Of a stretch of 64,000 nucleotides of DNA, positions 20,246 to 31,654 are shown in pieces; position 1 is the first letter of the stretch; every line of letters starts with the position of its first letter. The notes below the pieces were generated by a model. The model was not told the origin of the DNA, did not search any database, and saw only the letters and a program-made list of their open reading frames with translations. The position numbers and the translations under genes were made by a program. This DNA comes from Paenibacillus oryzae (lineage in GTDB: Bacteria; Bacillota; Bacilli; Paenibacillales; Paenibacillaceae): assembly GCF_001675045.1 (NCBI RefSeq), contig NZ_LYPA01000027.1:1-64000 (forward strand), given 5' to 3'.

Positions 20246-20431
20246 TTACCAGCTTGCTTTTTTAACGCCAGGAATCTGGCCCTTGTATGCTAATTCGCGG
20301 AAACAAATCCGGCAAATTTTAAACTTTTGCAGAACAGAGTGCGGACGGCCGCAACGCTCACAGCGCGTATATGCGCGCACTTTGAATTTCGGTGTGCGTT
20401 GTTGCTTCACTTTCATCGAAGTTTTTGCCAC
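20246..20431 (-). CDS. rpsZ: 30S ribosomal protein S14, zinc-binding type Z
   Basis: 61 aa, the short zinc-containing form: CERC and CRIC motifs separated by about 12 residues. GTG start at 20431, 9 bases after GGAGGTG. Confidence 0.97.
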   Translation of the reverse strand: MAKTSMKVKQQRTPKFKVRAYTRCERCGRPHSVLQKFKICRICFRELAYKGQIPGVKKASW

Positions 20432-20457
20432 TGGGTATTACACCTCCTAAAAGTGGA

Positions 20458-21000
20458 TTACTTCGCAAACGGCATGCCCAATTGGGTCAGCAGTTCACGA
20501 GATTCTTCGTCCGTTTTTGCCGTCGTGACGATGACGATGTCCATACCGCGCACTTTATCAACTTTATCGTATTCGATTTCCGGGAAAATCAGCTGTTCTT
20601 TAAGACCAAGCGTGTAGTTTCCACGTCCATCAAATGCTTTGGTCGATACACCGCGGAAGTCACGAACGCGTGGCAACGAGATATTGAACAATTTGTCAAG
20701 GAAGTGATACATACGCTCGCCGCGCAGTGTCACTTTAACCCCAATCGGCATATTCTCGCGAAGCTTGAAGCCGGCGATGGATTTCTTAGCACGAGTGACA
20801 ACCGGTTTTTGACCGGAGATGATACGAAGCTCCTCAACAGCAACATCCAAAATTTTGGAGTTGGAAACTGCTTCGCCAACACCCATGTTGATTACGACTT
20901 TCTCAATTTTCGGTACTTGCATAACCGAAGTATAGTTGAACTTCTGCATCAACGCAGGAGTGATTTCGTTAAGAAAACGACCTTTCATTCTTGCTGTCAT
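20458..21000 (-). CDS. rplE: 50S ribosomal protein L5
   Basis: 180 aa; binds 5S rRNA in the central protuberance. [20 protein letters not shown] and [17 protein letters not shown] are family hallmarks. ATG 21000 is 9 bases after GGAGGT. Confidence 0.98.
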   Translation of the reverse strand: MTARMKGRFLNEITPALMQKFNYTSVMQVPKIEKVVINMGVGEAVSNSKILDVAVEELRIISGQKPVVTRAKKSIAGFKLRENMPIGVKVTLRGERMYHFLDKLFNISLPRVRDFRGVSTKAFDGRGNYTLGLKEQLIFPEIEYDKVDKVRGMDIVIVTTAKTDEESRELLTQLGMPFAK

Positions 21001-21031
21001 TGATCATGGACCTCCTTTCTTACCTAAACGA

Positions 21032-21385
21032 TTAGTCAATCTCTACTCCGGAGCGCTTAGCAATCCGGACTTTTTTGCCGTTGTCCAGCACTTTGTATCC
21101 AATACGTGTTACTTTACCGCTTTTTGGATCAATATGCATGACGTTGGACACATGGATCGGAGCTTCTTGCTCGATGATACCGCCTTGCGGATTGGCTTGG
21201 GAAGGACGGCTATGCTTCTTCACCATATTAACGCCTTCTACAAGAACGCGGTTTTCGCGCGGATAAGCTGCGATGACACGGCCTTTTTTACCTTTATCTT
21301 TACCTGTGATGACGATGACATTGTCATCCTTCTTCACATGCAGTTTGTTATTATGGGATTCCAATACTTTTTTAAGCCTTGGCAT
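21032..21385 (-). CDS. rplX: 50S ribosomal protein L24
   Basis: 117 aa with an N-terminal KOW motif ([20 protein letters not shown]). Starts 50S assembly at the 5' domain of 23S. About 10-12 residues longer at the N terminus than many homologues ([14 protein letters not shown]). Confidence 0.97.
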   Translation of the reverse strand: MPRLKKVLESHNNKLHVKKDDNVIVITGKDKGKKGRVIAAYPRENRVLVEGVNMVKKHSRPSQANPQGGIIEQEAPIHVSNVMHIDPKSGKVTRIGYKVLDNGKKVRIAKRSGVEID

Positions 21386-21438
21386 TTGTTACACCTCCTG
21401 CTCGCTAAGCTTTAAGGCATTTATCTGTCCTGCATCAA

Positions 21439-21807
21439 TTAGATTACTTCAGGTGCAAGCGATACGATTTTCATGAAGTCCTTGTCGCGAAGTTCGCGAG
21501 CAACTGGTCCAAAGATACGAGTGCCGCGCGGGCTCTTGTCTTCCTTCACGATTACCGCTGCATTTTCGTCAAATGCGATGTAAGAACCGTCTTTACGACG
21601 AACCGAACGTTTTGTACGAACGATAACGGCCTTAACAACATCACCCTTTTTGACAACGCCGCCTGGTGTTGCTTGTTTGACGGAACAAACGATCAGATCG
21701 CCGATGTGACCAACGCGACGGCCAGTACCGCCCAATACGCGGATACACATCAATTCCCTAGCGCCGGAGTTGTCGGCAACTTTCAAACGTGTAAATGGTT
21801 GGATCAT
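21439..21807 (-). CDS. rplN: 50S ribosomal protein L14
   Basis: 122 aa, [20 protein letters not shown] start, [15 protein letters not shown] near the end. Lies at the inter-subunit face. Full length. Confidence 0.98.
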   Translation of the reverse strand: MIQPFTRLKVADNSGARELMCIRVLGGTGRRVGHIGDLIVCSVKQATPGGVVKKGDVVKAVIVRTKRSVRRKDGSYIAFDENAAVIVKEDKSPRGTRIFGPVARELRDKDFMKIVSLAPEVI

Positions 21808-21857
21808 TTTAGCGTCCTCCTTTCAGCAAAAAAATGCTTCGCTCACTCATACGCTCA

Positions 21858-22121
21858 TTAGAGAACAACAGCAACTTCTACGACTTCAACCAGTCTGAAG
21901 CGCTTGTCTTTGGATAGTGGACGAGTCTCCATGATTTTTACGGTGTCGCCGATTTTGGCTTGGTTGTTTTCATCATGCGCTTTGTACTTTTTAGTGTACT
22001 TAATGCGTTTATGGTACAAATCGTGTTTTTTGTAAGTTTCTACAGCCACCACGATTGTTTTATCCATTTTGTCGCTTACGACTTTGCCGATTTGAACTTT
22101 GCGGGCATTGCGTTCGCTCAT
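21858..22121 (-). CDS. rpsQ: 30S ribosomal protein S17
   Basis: 87 aa OB-fold 16S-binding protein; [17 protein letters not shown] and [18 protein letters not shown] are typical. 50 bases separate it from both neighbours. Confidence 0.98.
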   Translation of the reverse strand: MSERNARKVQIGKVVSDKMDKTIVVAVETYKKHDLYHKRIKYTKKYKAHDENNQAKIGDTVKIMETRPLSKDKRFRLVEVVEVAVVL

Positions 22122-22171
22122 GTTCTTCCTCCTTCCTTCATCCGTGATCGTACTTTATGCAAGGATACCGA

Positions 22172-22372
22172 TTAGCTGCCGATACCGAGTTCTCTTTCAC
22201 GCAAAACGGTTTTAGCACGAGCTATTTCCTTACGCACGTCACGAATCCGAGTCGGGTTGTCCAGTTGGCCAGTAGCCAATTGGAAACGAAGGTTGAACAG
22301 CTCTTCTTTAAAACCAGCAACTTGTTGTTCAATCTCAGCAGAGGTTAGGTTGCGAAATTCACTAGCCTTCAT
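22172..22372 (-). CDS. rpmC: 50S ribosomal protein L29
   Basis: 66 aa helical hairpin beside the exit tunnel, [14 protein letters not shown] start. The ATG at 22372 follows GGTGGTG by 7 bases and overlaps the end of rplP by 11 bases; a GTG 12 bases earlier is less likely. Confidence 0.96.
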   Translation of the reverse strand: MKASEFRNLTSAEIEQQVAGFKEELFNLRFQLATGQLDNPTRIRDVRKEIARAKTVLRERELGIGS

Positions 22373-22796
22373 TTGCTTCACCACCCACTTCTTCGCGTTT
22401 CACGAACTTTGTCTTGACAGGCAGTTTGTGAGCCGCAAGACGCATGGCTTCGCGCGCTACTTCTTCAGGTACGCCAGCCAGCTCGAACATGATTTTGCCC
22501 GGCTTAACAACGGCAACCCATTTTTCAACGTTACCTTTACCGCTACCCATCCGCACTTCAAGAGGCTTTTGAGTGATTGGTTTGTCAGGGAAAATTTTGA
22601 TCCAAACTTTACCGCCCCGTTTGATGTAACGAGTCATCGCGATACGAGCCGCTTCGATTTGACGGTTCGTAATCCAAGACGGTTCAAGAGCTTGAAGACC
22701 GTATTCGCCGAAAGCAACAGTAGTGCCGCCTTTCGCGCGACCTTTCATGTTACCGCGTTGTTGTTTGCGGTGTTTTACACGTTTTGGTACCAACAT
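22362..22796 (-). CDS. rplP: 50S ribosomal protein L16
   Basis: 144 aa; [19 protein letters not shown] start, [15 protein letters not shown] near residue 85. Positions A-site tRNA. The ATG at 22796 has GGAGG upstream; the longer frame is a read-through of the spacer. Confidence 0.98.
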   Translation of the reverse strand: MLVPKRVKHRKQQRGNMKGRAKGGTTVAFGEYGLQALEPSWITNRQIEAARIAMTRYIKRGGKVWIKIFPDKPITQKPLEVRMGSGKGNVEKWVAVVKPGKIMFELAGVPEEVAREAMRLAAHKLPVKTKFVKREEVGGEANEG

Positions 22797-22798
22797 GA

Positions 22799-23461
22799 TT
22801 AGTTGCCTCCTTCCTGGGGAGCTTTCTTCTTCGTCGGAAGGACTTCGCCACGGTAGATCCATACTTTTACGCCGATACGGCCGTAAGTTGTATGAGCCTC
22901 AGCAGTGCCATAGTCGATGTCGGCACGCAATGTATGAAGCGGAACCGTTCCTTCGCTATAACCTTCTGAACGTGCGATTTCCGCACCGCCAAGACGTCCG
23001 CTAACAGCGGTTTTAATCCCTTTGGCGCCAGCGCGCATAGAACGTTGAATGGCTTGTTTCAGTGCGCGACGGAACGATACACGACGCTCCAATTGTTGTG
23101 CGATGCTTTCTGCTACCAAGATAGCGTCCAGATCGGCTTGTTTGATTTCAGAGATATTGATGTGAACCTTTTTGCCTTTAGTGATTTTGCCCAGTTCCGT
23201 ACGAAGGTTTTCCACTTCGGAACCGCCTTTGCCGATAACCATGCCTGGTTTAGCAGTTTGAATCGTTACGTTTACGCGGTTAGCGGCACGCTCGATTTCA
23301 ATATGGGAAACAGCTGCATCTTTCAGCTTGTTCTTCAGGTATTCACGGATTTTCACGTCTTCCAGAAGAAGATCGCCGAAGTCTTTGCCAGCGTACCATT
23401 TGGATTCCCAATCACGGATAATCCCGACACGAAGGCCGACTGGATTTACCTTTTGACCCAC
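22799..23461 (-). CDS. rpsC: 30S ribosomal protein S3
   Basis: 220 aa; KH domain with [16 protein letters not shown], and the C-terminal domain [15 protein letters not shown]. Forms the mRNA entry site and helicase with S4/S5. GTG start at 23461, 8 bases after GGAGG. Confidence 0.98.
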   Translation of the reverse strand: MGQKVNPVGLRVGIIRDWESKWYAGKDFGDLLLEDVKIREYLKNKLKDAAVSHIEIERAANRVNVTIQTAKPGMVIGKGGSEVENLRTELGKITKGKKVHINISEIKQADLDAILVAESIAQQLERRVSFRRALKQAIQRSMRAGAKGIKTAVSGRLGGAEIARSEGYSEGTVPLHTLRADIDYGTAEAHTTYGRIGVKVWIYRGEVLPTKKKAPQEGGN

Positions 23462-23474
23462 ACGTTATCCCTCC

Positions 23475-23810
23475 TTATTTTTCAGATACCACCAAGGTGA
23501 TGTGGCTGGTTCTTTTGTTAATCCGGCTTGCGCGACCCATCGCGCGAGGGCGGAAACGTTTCATAGTTGGCCCCTGGTTAGCAAACACCTGAGTAACGAC
23601 CAGCTTGTTGACGTCCAACTGATAGTTATGCTCGGCATTGGCAATCGCAGAGTTCAGCAGCTTCTCGATAATCGGGGAAGCAGCTTTTGGCGTGTGACGC
23701 AGAATCGCGATCGCTTCGCCCACTTGCTTGCCGCGAATCAAGTCCGCTACGAGCTGTGCTTTACGAGGCGCGATGCGTACGAAATTAGCGTGCGCTTTAG
23801 CTTCTGGCAT
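23475..23810 (-). CDS. rplV: 50S ribosomal protein L22
   Basis: 111 aa; the long beta-hairpin tip ([19 protein letters not shown]) reaches the exit tunnel constriction where macrolide resistance changes occur; it looks intact. [17 protein letters not shown] at the start. Confidence 0.98.
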   Translation of the reverse strand: MPEAKAHANFVRIAPRKAQLVADLIRGKQVGEAIAILRHTPKAASPIIEKLLNSAIANAEHNYQLDVNKLVVTQVFANQGPTMKRFRPRAMGRASRINKRTSHITLVVSEK

Positions 23811-23854
23811 GTGAGAACCTCCTCTCGTTCATTGCAAATGATGAAGGGCAAGTC

Positions 23855-24136
23855 TTAACGTCTGCCCGTTTTTTTGTCATCGCTGGCATGGCCTTTGTAA
23901 GTACGCGTAGGCGCGAACTCGCCAAGCTTGTGTCCAACCATGTCCTCAGTCACATAAACCGGCACGTGCTTGCGACCATCATAAACCGCGAAAGTGTGAC
24001 CGATGAATTGCGGGAAAATCGTCGAACGGCGGGACCATGTTTTAATAACAACCTTTTTGTTGGTTTCGTTCAGATCCTCAACCTTTTTCAACAGATAACC
24101 GTCGATAAAAGGACCTTTTTTCAAACTGCGACCCAT
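23855..24136 (-). CDS. rpsS: 30S ribosomal protein S19
   Basis: 93 aa; [18 protein letters not shown] start, [20 protein letters not shown] 24136 follows AGGGAGGA; residues before it in the frame are spacer sequence. Confidence 0.98.
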   Translation of the reverse strand: MGRSLKKGPFIDGYLLKKVEDLNETNKKVVIKTWSRRSTIFPQFIGHTFAVYDGRKHVPVYVTEDMVGHKLGEFAPTRTYKGHASDDKKTGRR

Positions 24137-24202
24137 GTGTGTTCCTCCCTTCACGTAAGCGCTGGCGCGAGACATGCTCACGCGGACTTAATCAAGCTGA
24201 CT

Positions 24203-25033
24203 TTATTTCGTGCGGCGACGAATAATGTATTGGCTCGATGCTTTTTTCTTCTTGCGTGTTTTGAAACCGAGAGTCGGTTTGCCCCAAGGGGACAGAGGCG
24301 ACTTGCGTCCGATAGGAGCGCGGCCTTCACCACCACCGTGTGGGTGATCGTTCGGGTTCATAACTACGCCGCGAACTTCAGGACGTTTGCCAAGCCAACG
24401 GGAACGGCCGGCTTTACCAATTTTCACGAGTTCGTGATCTTGGTTGCCAACGGAACCGATTGTAGCACGGCAAGTGTTCAGAATGCGACGAACTTCGCCA
24501 GAGCTCAGGCGAACCGAAACATAATTTTCTTCTTTACCCAGCAATTGAGCTTCCGTACCGGCTGCGCGAACCAATTGGCCGCCTTTGCCTGGCTTCAGCT
24601 CAATGTTGTGGATAACCGTACCAACAGGGATATTTTTGAGCGGCAATGCGTTGCCGATTTTGATATCCGCTTCAGGTCCGGAAACAACTTGATCGCCGAC
24701 TTTAAGGCCTTGCGGTGCGATAATGTAAGCTTTAGCGCCGTCCACATAGTGGATAAGAGCGATGTTGGACGTACGGTTAGGATCGTATTCGATCGTTGCC
24801 ACGTTGCCGACAATACCGTCCTTGGTGCGTTTGAAGTCAATGATACGATATTTGCGTTTATGTCCGCCGCCATGGTGACGAACTGTAATTTTACCTTGGT
24901 TGTTGCGGCCTGCTTTTTTGAACAAAGGAGCCAGCAACGATTTCTCCGGTGTGCTTGTCGTAATTTCTTCAAATGTCGAAACGGACATATGACGACGCGC
25001 AGGAGAGGTCGGTTTATACTTTTTGATTGGCAC
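24203..25033 (-). CDS. rplB: 50S ribosomal protein L2
   Basis: 276 aa; the peptidyl-transferase-proximal motif [19 protein letters not shown] with the key His is present. GTG start at 25033 ([17 protein letters not shown]) behind GGAGGG. Confidence 0.98.
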   Translation of the reverse strand: MPIKKYKPTSPARRHMSVSTFEEITTSTPEKSLLAPLFKKAGRNNQGKITVRHHGGGHKRKYRIIDFKRTKDGIVGNVATIEYDPNRTSNIALIHYVDGAKAYIIAPQGLKVGDQVVSGPEADIKIGNALPLKNIPVGTVIHNIELKPGKGGQLVRAAGTEAQLLGKEENYVSVRLSSGEVRRILNTCRATIGSVGNQDHELVKIGKAGRSRWLGKRPEVRGVVMNPNDHPHGGGEGRAPIGRKSPLSPWGKPTLGFKTRKKKKASSQYIIRRRTK

Positions 25034-25050
25034 TTGGTTTCCCTCCTTTT

Positions 25051-25344
25051 CTAAACAGACGTTTCAAAGAACTCAAGTTCTTTGCTGTCATCGCTCAGTT
25101 GAACGATTGCTTTTTTCCAGTCAGGTCTGTAGCCGCTATGTTTGCCATAGCGTTTTGGCTTGCCTGCAACGCGCATTGTGTTAACGCTAGTTACTTTCAC
25201 GCCAAAAATTTGTTCTACAGCTTGTTTGATTTCGGTTTTGTTCGAACGAAGATCAACTTCAAACACATAACGTTTAACAGCCATGAAATCGCTCGTACGT
25301 TCAGTAATAACCGGGCGCTTGATAATATCGCGAGGGTTTTTCAT
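25051..25344 (-). CDS. rplW: 50S ribosomal protein L23
   Basis: 97 aa at the exit tunnel, docking site for trigger factor and [22 protein letters not shown] start. The ATG overlaps the rplD stop as TAATG, indicating coupled translation. Confidence 0.98.
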   Translation of the reverse strand: MKNPRDIIKRPVITERTSDFMAVKRYVFEVDLRSNKTEIKQAVEQIFGVKVTSVNTMRVAGKPKRYGKHSGYRPDWKKAIVQLSDDSKELEFFETSV

Positions 25345-25967
25345 TACGCAAACACCTCCTGTACTTTCTCAACCGCTTCTTTGGTAATGATAAGCTTGTC
25401 ATACACAAGCACATCGCGAACATTGATGCCGTCAGCAGCGACGAACTTCACGCCAGGGATGTTGCGTGCGGACAATGCTACATTATCCTCGTAGTTGGCT
25501 GTAACAACCAAAGCTTTACGATCAGCTTTCAGGTTGTTCAGAATGCTTTTGAACTCTTTCGTTTTTGGAGCTGCAAATGTCAGTTGATCCAAAACGATGA
25601 TGTTTTCGGCAATTACTTTAGAAGAAAGAGCCGATTTGATTGCAAGACGGCGAACCTTCTTAGGAAGCTTGAAGCCGTACGAGCGTGGCGTTGGACCAAA
25701 TACAGTACCGCCGCCAACCCATTGCGGGGAGCGAATGCTGCCTTGACGAGCGCGGCCAGTGCCTTTTTGTTTCCAAGGCTTGCGACCGCCGCCGCGTACT
25801 TCGGAGCGACCTTTCGTTTTGTGCGTTCCTTGACGCTCTGCAGCTTGCTGCAGAATGACTGCGCTATGCATAACGTGAGTGTTAGGCTGAATACCGAATA
25901 CGCTATCCGCCAGTTCCAATTCGCCAACTTGCGAACCGCTCACATTAAATACTGTTACTTTTGGCAT
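25344..25967 (-). CDS. rplD: 50S ribosomal protein L4
   Basis: 207 aa; extended loop [20 protein letters not shown] lining the tunnel. In E. coli L4 represses its own S10 operon; whether it does so here through the 120-nt leader is unknown. Confidence 0.98.
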   Translation of the reverse strand: MPKVTVFNVSGSQVGELELADSVFGIQPNTHVMHSAVILQQAAERQGTHKTKGRSEVRGGGRKPWKQKGTGRARQGSIRSPQWVGGGTVFGPTPRSYGFKLPKKVRRLAIKSALSSKVIAENIIVLDQLTFAAPKTKEFKSILNNLKADRKALVVTANYEDNVALSARNIPGVKFVAADGINVRDVLVYDKLIITKEAVEKVQEVFA

Positions 25968-25995
25968 TTCGTGTTCCTCCTTTCTTTCTCACCAT

Positions 25996-26619
25996 TTATT
26001 TCTTAACGGTTTCTTTCACTTTCACAAAACCGTTTTTAGGTCCAGGCACGGAGCCTTTAACCAGAATCACGTTACGCTCAGCGTCTACGCGAATAACTTC
26101 AAGCTTTTGAATCGTAATGGTTTCATGACCCATATGTCCTGGCAGGCGTTTGCCCTTAGGCACGCGGTTAGCCTGGATGGAACCCATGGAACCCGGTCCG
26201 CGGTGATAGCGGGAACCGTGGGACATTGGTCCCGTGCTTTGTCCCCAACGTTTGATTACGCCGGCAAAGCCTTTACCTTTGGAAATACCTGTTACGTCAA
26301 CAAATTCGCCCTCCGCGAACAAGTCAGCTTTAACTTCCTGGCCAACTTCAAACTCACCAAGGTTGATACCGCGAATTTCGCGAACGTAGCGCTTAGGAGT
26401 CGCGCCTGCTTTTTTAGCGTGGCCGATCTCTGGTTTAGTCGCTCTTTTTTCTTTCTTATCGGAGTAACCGAGCTGTACTGCCTCGTAGCCGTCAGTCTCC
26501 ACATCTTTCTTCTGGAGAACCACGCAAGGGCCAGCTTCGATAACCGTTACCGGAATAACGTTGCCTTCAGGCGTAAATACTTGCGTCATTCCAAGCTTTT
26601 TCCCTAAGATACCTTTCAT
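25996..26619 (-). CDS. rplC: 50S ribosomal protein L3
   Basis: 207 aa; [15 protein letters not shown] start and the central extension with [17 protein letters not shown], near the peptidyl-transferase centre. Full length. Confidence 0.98.
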   Translation of the reverse strand: MKGILGKKLGMTQVFTPEGNVIPVTVIEAGPCVVLQKKDVETDGYEAVQLGYSDKKEKRATKPEIGHAKKAGATPKRYVREIRGINLGEFEVGQEVKADLFAEGEFVDVTGISKGKGFAGVIKRWGQSTGPMSHGSRYHRGPGSMGSIQANRVPKGKRLPGHMGHETITIQKLEVIRVDAERNVILVKGSVPGPKNGFVKVKETVKK

Positions 26620-26676
26620 GTTGACACCTCGTTTCCTCTCTATGATCGACTTTCACATGTTTACCTGTGTATAACT

Positions 26677-27115
<439 letters not shown>

Positions 27116-27121
27116 GTCAAT

Positions 27122-27150
27122 ATTATATACAATTAGGCGGGCGATTGCAA
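27122..27150 (-). promoter_or_regulatory. S10-spc-alpha operon promoter (sigma-A)
   Basis: TTGCAA (27150-27145), 17 bases, TATAAT (27127-27122). It is the only convincing promoter ahead of the 15-kb ribosomal cluster. The remaining spacer to 27228 shows nothing beyond a weak second TATAAT at 27206-27201. Confidence 0.8.
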
Positions 27151-27228
27151 CTAAAAGTTTTTTGATGCAGTTCTTCAGCACTCTCTGGCGGGTTTCTTCT
27201 ATTATATTGAGTTTGGATTACTCAACAT

Positions 27229-27275
27229 AAAAGCACGCACGCTCACAGCTTAACTCAGCCTGTGACGTGCGCGCT
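27229..27275 (-). terminator. terminator of the ABC importer operon
   Basis: Long imperfect hairpin (AGCGCGCACG...CGTGCGTGCT on the minus strand) with a stem of nearly 20 bp, ending in TTTTATG. Confidence 0.75.
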
Positions 27276-27301
27276 AATCTTTTATCTCAGTATTTATGAT
27301 T

Positions 27302-28096
27302 TTATCCAAGCACAACCCGGTCATCCGCCATCTTTTTGCCGCTAATGGCTTCAAACTCTCCCAGCAGCTGTTCTACAGTGAGATGGTCCTTGCGGCTTTC
27401 ATCGACCTGCAAAATCACTTTACCTTTATCCATCATGATCAGACGATTGCCTAACCTTATAGCTTGCTCCATGTTATGAGTAACCATTAGCGTGGTCAGC
27501 TTCAGTTCCCTCACAATGGTTTCCGTTAAACTGGTCACGAGCTCCGCCCTGGCGGGGTCTAATGCCGCCGTATGCTCGTCAAGCAGCAATATTTGCGGCC
27601 GGGTGAAGGTTGCCATCAAAAGACTGAGCGCTTGTCTTTCGCCGCCCGAGAGCAAGCCCACTTTGGCGCCAAGGCGATTCTCCAAGCCAATGCCAAGGCG
27701 TGACAGCTCTTGACGGAATATACTCCGGATTTTACTGTTAACACCAAAGCCGAGCCCGCGCGTTTTTCCGCGCTTGTAGGCGATGGCCAAATTTTCTTCA
27801 ATGGTCATTCTTGGAGCGGTGCCGGCCATGGGGTCTTGAAAAACCCGTCCAATCCACCTGCTGCGTTTATGCTCCGGCAATAGACTGACATCATATCCGT
27901 CTATCCACACCTTCCCGGCATCTGGCTTCATTACGCCGGAAATAATATTCATCAAGGTGGATTTGCCTGCGCCGTTGCTTCCGATAACCGTTACAAAGTC
28001 GCCCGCCTTTAAATGAAGATTTCCATTTAGCAAAGCAATTTTTTCATCAACGGTTCCGGGGTTAAACAGCTTGGACACACTTTCGATTTTTAGCAT
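27302..28096 (-). CDS. ABC importer, ATP-binding protein (COG1101 type)
   Basis: 264 aa ATPase: Walker A GSNGAGKST, signature LSGGERQA, Walker B ILLLDEHTAALDP and the H-loop VTHNM. It has Glu-His after the Walker B Asp, as in many ABC proteins of this branch. The ATG overlaps the permease stop (TAATG). With the two genes upstream it forms an importer of the COG2984/COG4120/COG1101 class, some members of which take up tryptophan or other aromatic/branched amino acids; the substrate here is not known. Confidence 0.85.
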   Translation of the reverse strand: MLKIESVSKLFNPGTVDEKIALLNGNLHLKAGDFVTVIGSNGAGKSTLMNIISGVMKPDAGKVWIDGYDVSLLPEHKRSRWIGRVFQDPMAGTAPRMTIEENLAIAYKRGKTRGLGFGVNSKIRSIFRQELSRLGIGLENRLGAKVGLLSGGERQALSLLMATFTRPQILLLDEHTAALDPARAELVTSLTETIVRELKLTTLMVTHNMEQAIRLGNRLIMMDKGKVILQVDESRKDHLTVEQLLGEFEAISGKKMADDRVVLG

Positions 28097-29013
28097 TAAC
28101 GGGCACCTCCCGCTTTATCGTTGCCAAGAGAGGCTAACACTTGCTCGGTGCGCTTTTTGCCAACAGACTTTTCTTTTAGTGATCTGCGAATTGTCGGAAT
28201 AACTAGCGCTCCTACAATAATAACCGCCGTGATGAGCTTCATATCCTGAGAATCAAAGCCAGGCACCCGCAAAGCCAGAGCGTAGATGATGCGGTAAATG
28301 ATTGCGCCAAGCACTACTGCTATTAGCGCCCGCCAGACGGTACGAGCCCCCAAAATGGCTTCACCAATAATAACGGAGGCCAGACCAATGACGATCATGC
28401 CAATCCCCATCAAATTGTTTGCGCTCTTTTGCGAGAAGGCAACCAATGCTCCAGAGCACGCAACCAAGGCATTCGACAAGCCTACTCCCAAAATAATGCT
28501 CATATCCGTATTTGCTCCGAAGCTGCGAATCATACGATTATTATCTCCGGTCCCTCTAAGGCTAAGGCCAAAATCCGTTTTGAAAAACAACAGCAGAAGG
28601 ACAACGACAGAAACAACAAGAATCCCTCCAATCCAAAACTGGGAAGATTCCGTCTGGAAGATGTTAGCTTCGCCCCGAATCGACACATTCGGCTTGCCCA
28701 AAATACGAAGATTAATGGAATAGAGAGCAATCATCATAATAATGCCAGAAAGCAGCCCGTTAATTTTCCCTTTTGTATGAAGCAGGCCGGTACACACCCC
28801 CGCCAATCCGCCGCATATAAACGCGCCAAGCAGCGATAACCACGGAGGAATTCCCGCTATGGTCATAGTAGCCCCAACAGCCGCCCCCGTTGTAAAGCTC
28901 CCATCCACAGTCAAATCGGGAAAATCAAGAATTCGAAAAGTAATATATACGCCCAGTGCCATCAATGCATAGAGCAGCCCCGCCTCAACAGCACCTCGCA
29001 ACGAATCCAGCAA
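28096..29013 (-). CDS. ABC importer, permease (COG4120 type)
   Basis: 305 aa with eight or nine hydrophobic helices, of the LivH/BPD_transp_2-like fold. Start is TTG at 29013, 8 bases after GGAGG; an ATG just upstream is in another frame. The C terminus is basic and cytoplasmic. Translationally coupled to the ATPase gene. Confidence 0.85.
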   Translation of the reverse strand: MLDSLRGAVEAGLLYALMALGVYITFRILDFPDLTVDGSFTTGAAVGATMTIAGIPPWLSLLGAFICGGLAGVCTGLLHTKGKINGLLSGIIMMIALYSINLRILGKPNVSIRGEANIFQTESSQFWIGGILVVSVVVLLLLFFKTDFGLSLRGTGDNNRMIRSFGANTDMSIILGVGLSNALVACSGALVAFSQKSANNLMGIGMIVIGLASVIIGEAILGARTVWRALIAVVLGAIIYRIIYALALRVPGFDSQDMKLITAVIIVGALVIPTIRRSLKEKSVGKKRTEQVLASLGNDKAGGAR

Positions 29014-29099
29014 TCATCTCGCCTCCCCACTTCATGACAATGGGGCGACCAGTGTCCGGCTCACCCCATTTATACTCGCTATCCAGCATTAGCTACGCA

Positions 29100-30158
29100 T
29101 TATTTGATCAAGTTGTTTTCCGCATCTTTTACATAAGCCTTCATTTCATCCGTTACCGTAATGCCTTGTTCCTCAGCGGCCTTCAAATTCATAATAAAAT
29201 CCAGCTTTTGCGGCTTTGTAACGTTCATTTCACCTGGATTTTTACCCTTCAAAATTTCAACAGCCATTTGTCCCACTTCATAACCATGATCATAATATTT
29301 AAAGCCCACCGTTGCAAAAGCGCCTTTTTCTACCGAATCCCGGTCAGCCGAGAAAAAAGGAATGTCGTTTGCATTGGCTACATCAATAATGCTCTCAACA
29401 CCTTGAACAACTGTATTGTCCAAAGTAATGTAAATAGCCTCAACCCGGCCAACCAATGATTGTGCCGCCTGCTGAATATCGGAAACATTGGCTACAGCCG
29501 CTTTGACGAGCTTAATATTATGGACTGCAAGCGCCTCTTCCGCCACTTTGCTCATATAAACAGCGTTATCCTGCGATTCATCAATAATAAGGCCAACATT
29601 TTTAACCTCACCAAGTTCTTTGGCGATAAAATCCATAGTTTGAACAATCGCATCAGGGTTTGTGTCGGAGGCGCCTGTAACATTTCCGCCAGGAGCTTCA
29701 AGCTGGGATACAATTCCGGAATCAACCGGATCTGTAACAGCTGCAAACAATACTGGAATATCTTTGACCTCATCTACGAGCACTTGCGTATTTGGTGTAG
29801 CGATGCCAAGTGCAAGATCCGGTTTATTGGACGCAATTTTTTCGGCGATTGGTTTAAAGTTGTTTGGATCGCCTTGAGCATTATTGTAATCAATTTTGAG
29901 ATTTGTGCCTTCAACATAGCCTGCATCCTCAAGTGCTTTTATAAATCCCAATCGGGTAGAGTCTAGCGATGGATGCTCGACAATTTGCGAAATAGCAATA
30001 TTATATACTTTGTCATCTCCGCCTGCCGCGCCGCCATTAGCTGCTCCCTCGCCCGCAGCTCCTCCTTCATTGGATTTACCGCCGTTGCCGCCTCCACAAG
30101 CTGCCATAATAACCATGACAGCTGCCAGTAATATAACCAGCATCGTTTTCTTTTTCAT
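29100..30158 (-). CDS. ABC importer, substrate-binding lipoprotein (COG2984 type)
   Basis: 352 aa. Signal peptide with lipobox MAAC (about residue 22), then a Gly/Asn/Glu spacer and a two-lobe periplasmic-binding domain of the ABC_sub_bind family (IAISQIVEHPSLDSTRLGF at the start of lobe 1). The ATG at 30158 follows AAGGGG; an ATG six codons earlier lacks a site. It leads the operon. The family includes the pneumococcal tryptophan-binding TrpX, but the ligand cannot be read from sequence. Confidence 0.88.
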   Translation of the reverse strand: MKKKTMLVILLAAVMVIMAACGGGNGGKSNEGGAAGEGAANGGAAGGDDKVYNIAISQIVEHPSLDSTRLGFIKALEDAGYVEGTNLKIDYNNAQGDPNNFKPIAEKIASNKPDLALGIATPNTQVLVDEVKDIPVLFAAVTDPVDSGIVSQLEAPGGNVTGASDTNPDAIVQTMDFIAKELGEVKNVGLIIDESQDNAVYMSKVAEEALAVHNIKLVKAAVANVSDIQQAAQSLVGRVEAIYITLDNTVVQGVESIIDVANANDIPFFSADRDSVEKGAFATVGFKYYDHGYEVGQMAVEILKGKNPGEMNVTKPQKLDFIMNLKAAEEQGITVTDEMKAYVKDAENNLIK

Positions 30159-30279
30159 GTCAAAAACCCCTTTCATTATATATGGTTACGTAATGACCTA
30201 TGATATGCGGGCTTGTCCGAACTGCCGCTTCAGCACTTTACATTCAAGAAGCAGCAGAATAGAGCTCAGCCCACCGCTG

Positions 30280-30309
30280 ACTATACGTTTTATATTAAGG
30301 TGATGTCAT
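30280..30309 (-). promoter_or_regulatory. promoter of the ABC importer operon
   Basis: ATGACA (30309-30304), 18 bases, TATAGT (30285-30280). The transcript would have a leader of about 110 bases with local hairpins but no T-box motif. Confidence 0.5.
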
Positions 30310-30363
30310 GTTTGTAGTCAATGTAAAGTTACCGAGAAAACTTGACAATTGTTTATTGCACGC

Positions 30364-30392
30364 AAAAAAGCCCTCACCGAAGTGAGGGCTTT
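30364..30392 (-). terminator. intrinsic terminator of the str operon (after tuf)
   Basis: AAAGCCCTCAC/GTGAGGGCTTT, 11-bp stem closed by a TTCG tetraloop on the minus strand, followed by TTT. Confidence 0.92.
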
Positions 30393-30421
30393 GCATGTTA
30401 TGCGACTAATGTCGCAAATCA

Positions 30422-31612
30422 TTATTTTTGGATAGTTGCAACAGCGCCAGCGCCAACTGTACGGCCGCCTTCGCGGATGGAGAAGCGAGTGCCTTCTTCA
30501 ACAGCGATTGGAGCGATCAGTTCAACTGTAACAGTGATGTTGTCGCCAGGCATAACCATTTCAGTACCTTCAGGCAGGTTGATGATACCTGTTACGTCAG
30601 TTGTACGGAAATAGAATTGGGGACGGTAGCCAGTGAAGAAAGGCTTGTGACGGCCACCCTCTTCTTTAGTCAGAACGTAGATTTGAGCAGTGAAGTTTGT
30701 GTGTGGCTTAACGGAAGCCGGTTTAGCCAAAACTTGACCACGCTCGATATCTTTACGGTCTACACCACGAAGCAATGCGCCAATGTTGTCGCCCGCTTGA
30801 GCGGAGTCCATCAGCTTACGGAACATTTCTACGCCCGTAACAACGGATTTGCGAGTTTCTTCTTGCAAACCGATGATTTCGATTTCGTCGCCAACTTTAA
30901 CAGTACCACGATCTACACGGCCTGTAGCAACTGTACCGCGGCCAGTGATTGTGAATACGTCCTCGACAGGCATAAGGAAAGGCTTAGCTGTGTCGCGTTC
31001 TGGAGTTGGGATGTAGGAGTCAACGTGCTCGAACAACTCAACGATTTTGTCAGCCCAAGCGCCATCTGGGTTAGCCAGAGCTTCACGAGCAGCACCACGA
31101 ACGATAGGAGTATCGTCGCCTGGGAACTCGTATTCGGACAGAAGGTCGCGAACTTCCATTTCAACCAGCTCAAGAAGCTCTTCGTCTTCAACCATATCGC
31201 ATTTGTTCAGGAATACAACGATGTAAGGAACGCCTACTTGACGGGACAAAAGGATGTGCTCGCGCGTTTGCGGCATTGGGCCGTCAGAAGCGGATACAAC
31301 CAGGATAGCTCCGTCCATTTGAGCCGCGCCAGTGATCATGTTTTTAACATAGTCGGCGTGACCTGGGCAGTCAACGTGAGCATAGTGACGGTTAGGAGTC
31401 TCATACTCAACGTGGGAAGTGGAGATTGTAATACCGCGCTCGCGCTCTTCTGGAGCTTTGTCGATTTGGTCAAAAGACATAGCGGAACCACCGTATCTTT
31501 TGGAAAGTACAGTAGTGATTGCAGCTGTAAGAGTTGTTTTGCCATGGTCAACGTGACCGATTGTACCGATGTTAACATGCGGTTTTGTACGTTCAAATTT
31601 TGCCTTAGCCAT
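30422..31612 (-). CDS. tuf: elongation factor Tu
   Basis: 396 aa GTPase that delivers aminoacyl-tRNA. G1 [10 protein letters not shown]3 [13 protein letters not shown]4 NKCD, and switch I RGITI are intact, as is the C-terminal [10 protein letters not shown] region where kirromycin/GE2270 contacts lie. ATG with GAGGACTC upstream. A long hairpin separates it from fusA. Confidence 0.99.
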   Translation of the reverse strand: MAKAKFERTKPHVNIGTIGHVDHGKTTLTAAITTVLSKRYGGSAMSFDQIDKAPEERERGITISTSHVEYETPNRHYAHVDCPGHADYVKNMITGAAQMDGAILVVSASDGPMPQTREHILLSRQVGVPYIVVFLNKCDMVEDEELLELVEMEVRDLLSEYEFPGDDTPIVRGAAREALANPDGAWADKIVELFEHVDSYIPTPERDTAKPFLMPVEDVFTITGRGTVATGRVDRGTVKVGDEIEIIGLQEETRKSVVTGVEMFRKLMDSAQAGDNIGALLRGVDRKDIERGQVLAKPASVKPHTNFTAQIYVLTKEEGGRHKPFFTGYRPQFYFRTTDVTGIINLPEGTEMVMPGDNITVTVELIAPIAVEEGTRFSIREGGRTVGAGAVATIQK

Positions 31613-31654
31613 TGAACTGAGTCCTCCTCAATATATCTTGATTTTTATGTGGGG

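Noticed and set aside
30158-30300. T-box or other riboswitch ahead of the ABC importer
   Set aside because: No GGTGGAACC-type motif, no terminator/antiterminator pair; only local hairpins.
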